A stretch of DNA of 64,000 nt from Heterodera schachtii (GCA_023374025.1 SIJG01000059.1:468671-532670); one strand, 5' to 3'; positions 1 through 10,554 are shown, numbered from the stretch's first letter. Numbers and translations: made by a program. The notes: generated from the sequence alone by a model not told the origin.

Positions 1-190
1 CGGTTTTGAAAAAAATGAAAAGTCCGAAAAATTTAAATTTTCGAACTTTTGTTCGAATTCAGGTCCGGGGTTTGAAATTGGTCAAAATAGATACTGGATT
101 CGTTATCAGCGACCCCGAAAACCCCCGGGTTGATCTCTTCATAGCAGAAAAAAAATTTTTGGGGTGGAGCCCAGATTCTCCACTATTACC
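1..190. mobile_element. 3' part of a TIR element inserted in FB1
   Basis: This is the right portion of a 579-bp inverted-repeat element whose complete copy lies at 15,671-16,249 (offset 16,059). It ends in CCACTATTACC and is followed at 191-198 by CAAAAGCG, the same 8 bp that flanks the full copy on both sides. The window starts inside the element. It sits in the F-box-like coding exon of FB1. Confidence 0.85.
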
Positions 191-2222
191 CAAAAGCGAA
201 TTTACGATTTGGAGACAAATCCGAATTGGCTTAAACGGAAATGCGGGAAGATGGATGATCTACAACCGTGGCATGGTGAACACTGTCGCAAAAGAGACCA
301 AACTCTACGTGTTCATGGCAGAACAATTCAAACATTTGGAATTTGCTTTTCCGAACCGTCCGTTGCCCAGCAAAATTCGCTTTAAGAACCTCCACATTGA
401 GTAAAATATTCAATATTTGTTGGTTACTATCATTCGATAGCCCTAAAGGTCCTCTATCGGCCTACAAAATTTCGAAAAAAAAAAAAATTTATTTAGTTAC
501 AAAAAATTATGGCCAAAAATGTTTAGAAAACCAACTTTTTGAAATTTTCTGGCCATAAATTTTTTGAAACCCAACGAAATTTTTTGAAATTTTGCAGACT
601 AATAAAGGATTCTTAGAGGTATCAAATGATACTAAATATGTTTAATTTGGATGCTTCTTGAAAAATTTATTGTGTACTAAACTTGCAAAAAATTGTTATA
701 AGAACATGTTTTCATGGGTTTTCGGGGTGACTGATCACGAATTTGACATCCATTTCGACAAATTCCGAACCCCAAACGCGAATTTGAGCAAAGAGTCGAA
801 CTTTCAAATTTTTAAAGAATTTTCGGCACTTTTCCAGTTTATACCCCCCGAAGAAAAACCAAAGGGTGGAAAAGTGCCGAATTTTCATGGTGGAATCTGT
901 TTATTTGATTTCGGTTTTGTTTGTTCGAAATTTGTCGAAATGGATGTCAGATTCGTGATCAGCAACTCCGAAACACATGAAAACATGTTTTCATGATTTT
1001 TGAAAACAACAATTTTTTTTTCGATAAATTATTAAAAATTCATTGCTTTTCAGGTACATCGATCATTCCGCCATTTCGTTTCTCCGTGCCAATCAGCACA
1101 TTTGGGACAACGGCACCAATTTATTCATGGCCATTTACTCATCCACATCCAGAACTGATCCGATGCCCAATTGGATTGTTTTTGTCCGTGAAATTTGGCC
1201 AATCGGCAAACATTCAGCGTTTGGGATTTTCCAACGAGGAACACCTGAACAGCTTGCGCCTGCTCATTTCGCCGACAATTCTGTTCGATCTCAACCCGAA
1301 TTCGATCAATTCCAATGTGCTGTTGCCCGACCCAATTGGCCACGATGGGCCAAATGATGCGATTTCTGCTGGCCAAATGCTGTCCAAATGGTTGCACACG
1401 CCGACCACTGATGGCCGGCCGAAGCAATTGCATTTAAGAGAACATATGCAATCAATGACCCTTGAATGGATCAACAATTTCAAGCAGGTCATCAGCAGTT
1501 GCCACAATTTCATATTGAAAGTGATTGCCACTGAGGATCATGAATTTGTTTTACATACATTTAAACATTTTTAGCAAATTGAGACCAAATTTTAAATGCT
1601 ATCGAATGGCTTTGATGATTTTTTTTTTAGTCGAACATTATGAATCAAGACAATAAAAACCCGGCCGAATACGAACGATCGTTTTACAATTGAAAATTTT
1701 TTTCGAGTTCGGGTTAACCGTCTCCAATTTTTTTAAATAATTAATTTAAGAAAATCTCTTTTTTAAAACGGGAGTCAATTCTTCAATGCGTGCGCGAAAT
1801 TTGCCTTTGTTTAGGCATTTCTCCGTGCCACCATTTGTGCCAACTACAAAATGCGAATTGAACTTTCAACGTCAACAAAAATTGAGCCATTTGAATTGGT
1901 GAACGGATGGACCAACGAAAAGCTGTCGTTGAAGAAGGATGGTGATCATCCAACTCATAGTTTTCGTAGTCTTTGGCTGCTGAGTCGATGTCCAATTGGG
2001 CGGACGGCACAATGGGAAGACGAAAATTCGAACAACAATTTGAACAGTGTCTATTTCAGCTTAAACAGCGATATAAAATGCTTTGGGTAAGCAGCGGACA
2101 AAGCCAATTAATTGTTGAATTGCAAATTTTGCACTTAATTTAGGCCACTGTCTCTGCCAGCAGATCAAAGCGACGAAAAAGCATTCTCGACTCCCGCCGG
2201 GCCCAGTGATCAAGCGGAATGA
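191..2222 (+). pseudogene. FB1: F-box-like family gene, 5'-truncated by window, frameshifted
   Basis: Paralog of FB6. Visible exons are 191-400 (end of the F-box-like exon, starting SEFTIWRQ after the inserted element), 1054-1487, 1815-2086 and 2144-2222, all with GT-AG borders. The last exon encodes PLSLPADQSDEKAFSTPAG and stops at TGA 2220-2222. Exon 1054-1487 lacks 5 nt compared with FB6 near 1200 (GGCCAATCGGC against GGCCAATTTTTTCGGC). This shifts the frame before the SLRLLISPTILFDL segment. With the coding insertion upstream it should not make the family's full protein. Family members run about 350-375 residues. By analogy with the cyst-nematode family it would be an F-box-like adaptor; function is unproven. 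Confidence 0.8.
702..988. mobile_element. Inverted-repeat (MITE-like) element in FB1 intron 1
   Basis: The left arm CATGTTTTCATGGGTTTTCG... and the right arm near 930-988 are reverse complements over about 60 bp. Both contain CTGATCACGAAT. A smaller hairpin (CGGCACTTTTCCA / TGGAAAAGTGCCG, 827-874) sits in the middle. FB6 intron 1 lacks this block, so it was gained after the two copies split, or was lost there. No clear target-site duplication was found. Confidence 0.6.
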
Positions 2223-2694
2223 TTAGTGATCAATTGAGAAATGACCGATCATTTTTGTGTTTTATGCTGAACTGTGTGTTGATTGATTGTAATTAAAGAA
2301 TGTTAGGCATTGACCAAATAAGGAAAAAGTTATGGGCTAAGAAACATGGGATAGTCACTGAAATTGAATGCCTAAAGTGCGTTTGATGAGTTAATGCAAG
2401 TAACTGGATTTGCAATTATGGAAATCCGTAATTAGGGCGATTCTCTCAATTGTTGAAATTCGTCATTTACTAGAGTCCAAAAACGCCGTAATTTTCAAAT
2501 TTCTATTTAAAAAAATTCCTATGGAAAAACTGGTTAAAAGCAAAATTTATTTCAAATTTTTAAAGAATATTTTTCATCTATTCGATCGAAACAATAAAAA
2601 ATGAATTAATTAGTATGAAAAAATAATTAACAAAATTTATTTAAAAAGTTGAAATTCGTTCTACATTAACGCATTTATCTATTTTCACATCATA

Positions 2695-2952
2695 TCATCC
2701 AGTGGGGCACCAAGGTCTTCCACTTTCAATTTTAGGACATTCGCCTATGAAAAATGAAATTGATAAATAATGGGCAAAATTTGCATTATAATAATCGCAA
2801 ATTAATTAAAACTTGCCATGCCGTTTACGGAGCACAATTGGCGATGCCGAATTTGGCCAATTATATATTGGGTTCTCAAGAATGCCATTGATCCCAACTA
2901 AAATTGCCAAAGTGATCAGAAAAAGGGCGACGATCAAACGGAGAGGGGACAT
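2695..2952 (-). CDS. Peptide gene 1: predicted secreted cysteine pro-peptide (61 aa)
   Basis: Exon 1 is 2952-2817 (ATG 2950-2952) and exon 2 is 2744-2695 (TGA 2695-2697). They are joined by a 72-nt intron with a GC donor (G|GCAAGT) and an ATAG acceptor. The product starts MSPLRLIVALFLITLAILVG, a strong signal peptide or anchor. A short spacer NPIYNWPNSASPIVL follows, then RKR, a typical furin/prohormone site, and a 17-residue tail HGECPKIESGRPWCPTG with two cysteines that could form a loop; the final Gly could be an amidation donor. A TATA-like box lies about 60 bp upstream of the ATG. Copy 2 (19,099-19,356) keeps every structural feature. It lies tail-to-tail with FB1 and head-to-tail with FB2. 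If the intron were retained, the frame would end HGKF-stop. I do not recognise the family; secreted signalling peptide or effector is an inference. Confidence 0.6.
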
Positions 2953-3010
2953 TTTTGATTAACGGGTTATTAATTTTTGTACGTTATTAAATGTAAAAGA
3001 AAATTTAATG

Positions 3011-3023
3011 CCTTTTTATATGG
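3011..3023 (-). promoter_or_regulatory. TATA-like box of peptide gene 1
   Basis: On the minus strand this reads CCATATAAAAAGG, about 60 bp upstream of the ATG at 2952. It is conserved in copy 2 (19,415-19,427). Confidence 0.5.
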
Positions 3024-3268
3024 AAAAATGCTCCCTTCTCTCTGTTAATGTGATCATTCGTCATCATTGGCATCACGATCAATACAAAAAATTGAAATTT
3101 ATATGGCGACAAAAAAATTTTAATCAAAAAAACAATGAAAGAGAGCAGTTCAAAAAGCAAATACCTAATTATATAAAATAATCAACACAATTCAGCGCAT
3201 AACTAACTCAAAAATGATCGGTCAATTCTCACATTTGTCTCAATTGCCTAAAATTCATTTCCACATAA

Positions 3269-4697
3269 TTAGACGCCCTTTTCTATGCTTTGACTCGCTT
3301 CTTTTGCTGCTGCTGCCGGTGGAGACAAGGGCCTAAAAATTCAATGAAATTTAAATATATTTTGTTTTTTTCCCTTCAATTTCGTAAAAATTTTCCCGTC
3401 TTGATCAGTGCCCTTTTTTGTTTTGTTTTTTGCCAAAAATTTTACGAAATTGACCTCCCCCGGTCCATTTTCTATGGTTGTTGCTCACCCAATGCTCTTT
3501 TTGCATCCATTAAGATTAAATTGGATCGGAGAAATTCGATCTCTTTTTTTCTTCTGCTGCTGCTGTTTCTGAACCGCCTCCGCCTGTCTCCTCATCGACA
3601 ATAATAATATTTGGACATCGCTTCAACAGCCAACGACAAGAAAATCCAATATCCGATTCTTTCTTCAATGTCAGCTTTTCATTGGTCCATTTATTCACCA
3701 ATTCAAATGGTTCAATTGGCGTAGAGACAAAAAAAGTTGAGTAGACGCTGTAACTGACAGAAGTGCGGGCACGGACAAAAACCTAAATAAAAATTGTACA
3801 ATGTCAAATATGAAAATGTGACGGCAACCGACCTGCTTGAAGTTGTTGACCCATTCAAAGTTTGTGGGTGCTGTCGTAAAGTTCAAGCAATGCAATATCT
3901 TTCGTTGGCCATCTTTTTTCGGATTGTGCAACCATTTGGCCAATGCTTGGCCGGCAGAAGTCGCATTTGGTCCACCAAAATCATCATCATCATCAGCAAG
4001 CAAATCGGGGAACAGTTGACAAAAAATGATTGCTTCCAATTGATTGAGATCAGAGAGAATTGTTGGCGAAATGAGACGACGCAAATTGTCCAAATGATCG
4101 GCATTGGGAAAGCCCAAGTGAAGAATGTTTGACGCAAAAAATGGCCAAATTTCACGGACAAAAATATCCCAAATTGGCTTGGTATCTTCATTTTTATCCG
4201 ACCAAACGGCAAAACCGAATCTGCTGCCTTTGTCCCAAATTTGCTGATTGGAACGGAGAAATTCGATGACGAAGTGATCAATGTACCTGAAAAAGAGGAA
4301 ACTGTTGAAGGAATACGAACAATACAACACAATCAGTTTACTGAATCTGAAGTTGATTATAGCTGGAAAAGATGATTTTGTTGGGCAGCGGACGGTCCGG
4401 CAATGGAAATCCCTCCGATTTGCCTTCGACAAAAAGTTTCGGCATTTCATCGATGTCCTTGCGAATTTCAATTGCTTTCCAAATCGTAAATTCCGTTTTG
4501 CCGTCAAAATGTATGTCCACCAACGCATCAAAACGTGGCGAAAGCAATGCCATTTTGAGGCCAAGTTGAGCACGGTCAAATGATGGCAGAATGTCCATCC
4601 ACACGTCGTTGCACACCCAACTGAAACATGAAAATAAACATAGAAAAATGAAAAATTTTTAGTTTTTTTTTTTACTAATTGCTTACCGTTTATTCAT
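3269..4697 (-). pseudogene. FB2: F-box-like family gene with frameshift in exon 4
   Basis: The exons on the minus strand are 4697-4687 (MNK + CG), 4620-4342 (F-box-like WVCNDVWMDILPSFD...), 4286-3833 (YIDHFVIEFLRSN ... ISPTILSDL ... AKWLHNP ... NFEWVNNFKQ), 3782-3489 and 3332-3269 (PLSPPAAAAKEASQSIEKGV). All introns are GT-AG and the first three exons are open. In the fourth exon an extra G (GAGACAGGCGGAGG against GAGACGGCGGAGG in paralogs) shifts the frame after RCPNIII. The original frame ends early at ...RSNFSDPI-stop, while the family's GCKKSIG end is in the next frame. It could still make a protein with a shortened, altered C-terminus. It pairs with FB7 in the segmental duplication and is divergent from FB3 across a 370-bp shared upstream region. 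Confidence 0.8.
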
Positions 4698-4897
4698 TTT
4701 GCTGCAATTAGCACACTTTGCTATTTATCCAATAAATTTGTGTGTCACAAAGGACAAATTGCTGAAATATTGGAGACAATTAAGAAAAATGAGATAAGAA
4801 ATAACACAAATAGGTAATAAATGATGAAAAATGAAAGAACAAAAAAAAAACAAAAATATTTTTAGGTAAATCTCCGACTGTTTTTTTCCATAAAATT

Positions 4898-4926
4898 CTG
4901 TCTTTTATATAGGAAATTGAGGTAAT
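4898..4926 (-). promoter_or_regulatory. Core promoter of FB2
   Basis: On the minus strand this reads TTCCTATATAAAAGACAG, the TATA-type element conserved ahead of FB4, FB6, FB7, FB9 and FB11. It lies about 200 bp upstream of the FB2 start. Confidence 0.55.
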
Positions 4927-5065
4927 AAAAACATAATTTTTCATAAATTTCCACCATAAGATCAACCCAAAATAAATTGGTCCCATTAAAAAATTTGACC
5001 ACCAAAGATTTCATTTTGTTAACATATTTAATTTAAGTCAAAAAAGTGTTGCTAATTGCCACAAA

Positions 5066-6420
5066 ATGAATCGACGTTTAAGGAAAATGTGAGGAATTTT
5101 AACTTAATGATTTCACACTTAGGTAATTAATTTTTTGCGCTTTTCAGCTGGATTTGTAATGACATTTGGCTGAACATTCTTCCTCTTTTTGACCGTCCTC
5201 AACTTGGTCTCAAATTGGCGCTGATTTCGCCCCATTTTGATGCTTTGGTGGACAAACATTTTGACTGTGTCAAAACGGAATTGACGCTTCGGAATGGCAT
5301 CACAATTAGCAAGGACACTGATGAAATGCCAAAAGCAAAGCTATTTGTCAGTTGGAATTGGGAACGTGTGGAATTTCCATTGCCAAAATGGCCGTTGCCC
5401 ATCAAAATTCGCTTTAAGGCCCTTCACATTGAGTAATTGAAACTTTTGTGTATGTATATTAAGCATTTTTATATTTGTTCAGCTACATTGATCATTCCGT
5501 GATCAAATTTGTCTGTTCCAACAAGTCAATTTTTGACAGAATGGGCACCAAATTGGATTTGAATGTGTTTTCAGACAAAGCAACGGATGTCCAGCAGATT
5601 TGGGATTTTTTTGTCCCTGAAATTTGGCCATTTTTTGCGTACAAACATTCGCCGTTTGGCTTTTCCCAATGCCGAACATTTGGACAATTTGCGTCGCCGC
5701 ACTTCGCCTACAATTCTTTCTGATCTTGATCAATTGGATTCAATTAATTCCCGTCATCTGTGCCCCGATTTGCTTGCTGATGATGATGGTTTTGATGGAT
5801 CAAATGCGACTTCTAACGGCCAAGCATTGGCCAAATGGTTGCACAATCCGAGAAAAGATGGCCAACAAAAGTCATTGCATTGCTGGGAAATTATGGCAGC
5901 ATCCACAAACTTTGAATGGGTCAACAACTTCAAGGAGGTCGGTTTTGTCGTCACATTTCTTATTTGACATTGTGTACAAATTTTGATTTTCTGTTTAGGT
6001 TTTTCTGCGTGCCCGCACTTCTGTCAGTTACAGCGTCTGCTCAACTTTATTCATGACGATGATGCCAATTGAACCATTTGAATTGGTGAACGAATGGACT
6101 AAAGAAAAGCTGACATTGAAGAAAGAATCGGATATTGGATTTTCTCGTCGTTGGCTGTTGGAGCGATGTCCAAATATTATTATTATTATTGGGGAGACGG
6201 CGGAGGCGGTTCAGAAACAGCAGCAGCAGAAAAAGAAAAAAGCGAACAAATTGAACAATGTCCATTTTCATCTTATTGGATGCAAAAAGAGCATTGGGTG
6301 AGCAATAATAAAACCATAGAAAATCTAACAGCAAAATTTCATTGAATTTTCAGGCCTTTGTCTCCACCGGCAGCAGCAGAAGCAAAAGAAGCGAGCAAAA
6401 GCAGCGAAAAGGGCGTCTAA
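5066..6420 (+). pseudogene. FB3: F-box-like family gene with one-base frameshift in exon 3
   Basis: The exons are 5066-5088, 5148-5432, 5483-5937, 5999-6297 and 6354-6420. The usual start-exon donor (CGACGGTAAGC) is mutated to CGACGTTTAAG. A GT 12 nt further on (AAAAT|GTGAGG) keeps the phase and gives a longer start, MNRRLRKI + WICNDIWLNILPLFD. The F-box-like exon and exon 4 (VFLRARTSVSYSV ... WLLERCPN ... GCKKSIG) are open. Exon 3 has one extra T (GCGTACAAAC against GCGACAAAC near 5640), moving NIRRLAFPNAEHLDN into another frame. The last exon encodes PLSPPAAAEAKEASKSSEKG. It pairs with FB8. The frameshift could be an assembly error, so function is not excluded. Confidence 0.8.
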
Positions 6421-6688
6421 TTATGTGCAAATGATGAATTTTTGGCAATTGGGACAAATGTGAGAATTGACCGATCATTTTTGAGTTAGGTATATGCTGA
6501 ATTGTGTTGATCATATATAAATAAATGTGCTTTTTGAACTGCTCTCTTACATTGTTTTTTTTGTGTAAAAAAATAATTGCTTTTACTCAAAAAATTTGAA
6601 AAAATCCATTCCGCTAAAAATACGGGAACAGGACAAAATTTTGCCGTTACGTGAACATTGAAATGCCAAAATCGGCTGAAAACTCAGA

Positions 6689-6707
6689 GGGGGGGGGGGG
6701 GGGGGGG
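6689..6707 (+). repeat. 19-nt poly-G run
   Basis: An uninterrupted run of 19 G lies in the FB3-FB4 interval (6421-6980). Apart from the FB3 3' flank and a stretch resembling 38.8 kb (TCCATTCCGCTAAAAATACG), that interval shows no gene. Confidence 0.9.
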
Positions 6708-6980
6708 TTGGCATAAATGAGCGAATTCCGCAAAATTTTATCCTCACCCGCATTTCGTCGTTGAACATAATGGCGTCATTGTTAATGAATTTCTCAATTT
6801 ATGACACCACTTTTTTTTTGGAAAATTACGATTTCTTTTGCTCGAATTCGGGTCCAAGGTAGGAATTTGTCGAAATGAGATGCTCTCTATTCGTGATCAT
6901 TGACACAAGTAGCCCTCGGAAACTTGTTTTCATGATTTTTGAAACTAAAAAAATATTTTTTCAAATACCTATGTAAGTGA

Positions 6981-7025
6981 GGTACCAACGGCAATATTAC
7001 ACCTCAATTCTTATATAAAAGACAG
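6981..7025 (+). promoter_or_regulatory. Core promoter of FB4
   Basis: GGTACCAACGGCAATATTAC is followed by a TATATAAAAGACAG box. The same arrangement precedes FB6 and FB9, and FB7 in reverse. It lies about 200 bp upstream of the ATG at 7223. Confidence 0.6.
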
Positions 7026-7222
7026 ATTTTTGTGCAAAAAAAAACAGATGGAGATTTGTCAAAAAAGATTTTTGTTCTTTGTTCTTTCAGTTTTCATCGT
7101 TTATTGTTTTTGTGTTATTTCTCCTCTCATTTTTCTTAATTGTCTCCATATTTTAGCAATTTTCCTTTTTGACATCACACAAATTAATTGGAAAAAGAGC
7201 AAATTGTGCTAATTGCAGAAAA

Positions 7223-8788
7223 ATGAATCGACGGTAAGCAATTAGTAAAAAAAAAATATAGAAATTAATTTCACTATTTGTTTTTTCATGTTTCAGTTGG
7301 GTGTGCAACGACGTGTGGATGGACATTCTTCCATCGTTTGACCGTGCTCAACTTGGCCTCAAAATGGCATTGCTTTCGCCACGTTTTGATGCGTTGGTGG
7401 ACATACATTTTGATGGCAAGACGGAATTTACGATTTGGAAAGGAATTGAAATTCGCAAGGACACAGATGAAATGCCAAAACTTTTTGTTGAAGGCAAATC
7501 GGAGGGATTTCCATTGCCGGACCGTCCGATGCCCAACAAAATCATCTTTTCCAGCTATAAGGAAATTCGGATTGAGTATGTAAATCAATACATTTTCGTT
7601 TTAATCCAACTGATTGTGTTTTGTTTTTATCGTATTCCTTCAAATTTCTCCTCTTTTTCAGGTACATTGATCACTTCGTCATCGAATTTCTCCGTTCCAA
7701 TCAGCAAATTTGGGACAAAGGCACCAATTTGAGTTTTATTTTTGATAAAGAAGAAGAAGATAACAATCCAATTTGGGATGTTTTTGTCCGTAAAATTTGG
7801 CCATTTTTTACGTCAAACATTCGCCATTTGGGCTTTGCCGATGCCGAACATTTGGACAATTTGCGACGCCTTATTTCGCCAACAATTCTATCCGATCTTG
7901 ATCAATTGAATTCAATCTTATCTGGTCAACTGTTTCCCGATGTGCTTGCTGATGATGATGATTTTGATGGACCAAATGCGGCTTCTGCTGGGCAAGCAGT
8001 TGGCCAAATGGTTGCACAATCCGAGAAAAGATGGCCAACCAAAGTCATTGTATTGCATGGAATTGAAGGCATCCACAAACTTTGAATGGCTTACCAATTT
8101 CAAGGAGGTCGGTTGTCGTCACATTTTCATAATACCGTACTTGCTCGATTATAGCCCCCGGAGGCTCATTGTTCAACCCCCCCCCCCCCCTCAAATGGCG
8201 GGCTTTATTCTAGAGGGGAGTTCTAATCGAGCAAGTACGGTAAATATTTTTTGGGTTTGGCATTGTATTTTGATTTTTTGTTTAGGTTTTTGTCCGTGCC
8301 CGCGCCTCTGTCAGTTACACTGTCAAATTTTCTATTTACGTGTCGACGCCAATTGAAACATTTGAATTGGTAAATGAACGGACGAATGAAAAGTTGACAT
8401 TGAAGCAAGAAAACGATGTTAATGGCATTTTCCGTTTTTGGCTGTTGGAGCGATGTCCAAATATTATTATTATTATTGGGGAGACGACGGAGACGGTTCA
8501 GAAACAGCAGCAGAAGAAAAAAGATGCATATTCTGCGAACAGATTGAACAATGTCTATTTTCATTTTAGTGGATGCAAAAAGAGCATTGGGTGAGCAACA
8601 AAACCATAGAAAATGGACCGGGCTGGGGGTTGAAATTTTTTTCTAACCCCCCTCTTGTCCATTTCGGGTGACAACTTTTTTTTTTTTTTTTGAAAATAAT
8701 ATTCAAATTTCATTGAATTTTTAGGCCTTTGTCTCCACCGTCAGCAGAAGCAAAAGAAGCGAGTCAAAGCAGCGAAAAGGGCGTCTAA
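7223..8788 (+). pseudogene. FB4: F-box-like family gene with one-base frameshift in exon 3
   Basis: The exons are 7223-7233 (MNR + CG), 7297-7575, 7662-8107, 8286-8590 and 8725-8788 (TAA 8786-8788), with GT-AG borders. The F-box-like exon reads WVCNDVWMDILPSFDRAQ..., intact. Exon 3 carries an extra G (CAAGCAGTTGGCC against CAAGCATTGGCC near 8000), so AKWLHNPRKDGQPKSLYC falls into another frame. Exon 4 is open (VFVRARASVSYTV ... FWLLERCPNIIIIIGET ... GCKKSIG). Intron 3 holds a 110-bp transposon (8133-8242). It pairs with FB9, which is intact at the same place. An assembly error is an alternative to real decay. Confidence 0.8.
8133..8242. mobile_element. 110-bp TA-flanked MITE (Tc1/mariner-like) in FB4 intron 3
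   Basis: The terminal inverted repeats TACCGTACTTGCTCGATTA / TAATCGAGCAAGTACGGTA enclose a C14 run (8177-8190). The paralogous introns of FB2 and FB9 have no insert here. A TA target duplication fits Tc1/mariner-type insertion; the superfamily is inferred from TA and TIR only. Confidence 0.75.
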
Positions 8789-8929
8789 TTATGTGGAAAT
8801 GAATTTTTGGCATTTGAAAAATGTGAGAATTGACCGATCATTTTTGAGTTTTATGCGATCAATTGTGTTGATTAGATATTTGATTGTTTTATTTATATAC
8901 AACAAATAAATTTAAAGAAAGCAAATTAA

Positions 8930-9226
8930 AAATGAAAATAATTTAAGTGTTCAGCAGGATGGCGATGAATAATATATATATAATTACACATATGGGCATT
9001 GACATATTTTTGGAGGCTGTCCTATTTTAGAATTTCCAAAAAAAAAAGAAAGAAATTCGTCGAAATTTTGCCAATTCTTTCCAAAAAAAATTTTCCCGAC
9101 TATATATGTACAAAAGGTGCCATCCAGGGATGGGGATGGTGGCACGGAATTCCGATTAGTGATGCTCGAGACTCCCAAATGTCAGAATTTTTTTTCTTGG
9201 ATGGTCATAACTCGCGAATGTTTTAG
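8930..9226. repeat. Partial copy of GPCR 3'-flank sequence
   Basis: From the TTCAGCAGGATGGCGAT stretch to GGTCATAACTCGCGAATG this matches the 3' flank of the GPCR-tail copies at 9.48-9.84 and 27.1-27.5 kb. It includes a degenerate CAGGGATGG-type insertion. It joins directly to an orphan FB tail exon. Confidence 0.6.
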
Positions 9227-9290
9227 GTCTTTGTCTCCACCGGAAGCAGCAGCAAAAGAAGCGGGCCAAAGCAGTGAAAAGGGCGCCTAA
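9227..9290 (+). pseudogene. Orphan FB last exon
   Basis: After a TTTTAG acceptor the sequence encodes a version of the family tail (SLSPPEAAAKEAGQSSEKGA, TAA). It is followed by the family's conserved 3' flank with GACCGATCATTTTT. No upstream FB exons adjoin it, so it is the remnant of an unequal exchange or of a deleted gene. Confidence 0.65.
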
Positions 9291-9608
9291 TTATGTGGAA
9301 ATGAATTTTTGCCAAACGAAAAATGTGATAATTGACCGATCATTTTTGAGTTAGGTATATGCTGAATTGTGTTGATCTGAATTGCGTTGATTCTATATAT
9401 TATATATATATGTAAATATATATTCTGTATTGATTTTTTGCGTTCAAATGTTTTGTAAAAAAAAATATTTTTTATATACAACAAATCTATTTAAAAAAGC
9501 AAATTAAAAATTTTAGGATTTTCAAGAAAAAAAAATAGCCGAAGTTTTGCCAGTAAGTAATTACGATTCAAAGCTTCCCAACTATTTATATACACAAAAG
9601 GTGCCATC

Positions 9609-9716
9609 TAGGGGCGGCACGGAATTCCAATTTCCGGCATTTTGGAGTCGGAATACCGATTTTTGGGCCTCGGAATTCCGATTTCCCAAAAACAGGGCCT
9701 CGGAATACCATCCCTA
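9609..9716. mobile_element. 108-bp hAT-like MITE, degenerate
   Basis: The ends read TAGGGGCGGCACGGAATTCC / GGAATACCATCCCTA, a decayed version of the CAGGGATGG family. Flanks GTGCCATC / ATGCCATC match at 7 of 8 positions. It interrupts the GPCR-tail copy A flank. A further decayed copy lies at about 27,297-27,400. Confidence 0.65.
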
Positions 9717-9879
9717 ATGCCATCATAATTCTCAATATTTGAAATCGCCACCCTTTGCTGCCTGATTTATTTTAAATTGGTGATGCTCGAGACTCCAAAA
9801 TGCCTGAAATTTTTCTTGGATGGTCATAACTCGAAAATGATGAGATTTCTCGAGCTTAACAAGCAATAAAATTTGTGGG

Positions 9880-10554
9880 TCAAAGATATGTGGTCGATTC
9901 GCAATCGATGCGCAACAACATGTCCATCGAGTCCGAGCTGTGCAGCAACAGTGTCTGCTCATGTACAACAGCAGCCTCGTCATCATCGGCATCACGCGGA
10001 AAATGATCAGTATTTGCTTCTGCTTCAGCTAGCGATGAAGCGGTCCAATTTAAGAGCTGAAAATTAAAAAAATGAATTTATTTGAATATTTTATGTGCTT
10101 ATTTGAGACTTTCAAAAAAGCCTCTATTAAACGGTTCTAAAATTGGAATTTCTTCAAAATTAATCCAAAATGAAATTGAACGAATTTGAAGAATTTTGGA
10201 AAATTTTACCCTTATTTGGAAACATTTATGTGCATATTTTTCAGTTTTGGATACAATCATTTATGCATATATTTTTGCCAGCCCTAATGATGGGCATGAA
10301 ACTTTCACACGGAAAATCTAAAAATTTTCGAAATTATTTGTTTTTGCTGTTGTTCATTAAATTCATTTTGTACTCCTTCAACTTGTTGCTGCCGTTGTTG
10401 GTGTTGCTCCTTACCAGCAACAACAGCAGCTGATACTTTTTCCAGAACTTCTTGTGTCATGTCATAAGCAACTTTAATTGGTCCAGCACCATCACTCTCG
10501 AGACCAGCAGCAGTTGAAGAGTTCAACGAGTTCAGCACATTCTAAAAATTTTCA
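9880..10554 (-). pseudogene. GPCR-tail copy A (two C-terminal exons, truncated)
   Basis: This is an inverted duplicate of the last two GPCR exons (36,563-37,540). The final exon, 10,056-9,880, is a complete open frame ending LRIDCESTTYL-stop with an AG acceptor. The preceding exon (about 10,538-10,305) keeps NSLNSSTAAGL, DMTQEVLEKVSAAVVAGKEQ and a Gln-rich stretch. It lacks the GCYRRKSSSCSMN start and its donor. No receptor body adjoins it, so it cannot encode a receptor. The 10,057-10,300 interval is the intron copy. Confidence 0.75.

Noticed and set aside
3695..4579. Long continuous minus-strand frame through FB2 exons and introns
   Set aside because: It crosses introns in the wrong frame for exon 4; the spliced family model explains the same sequence better.
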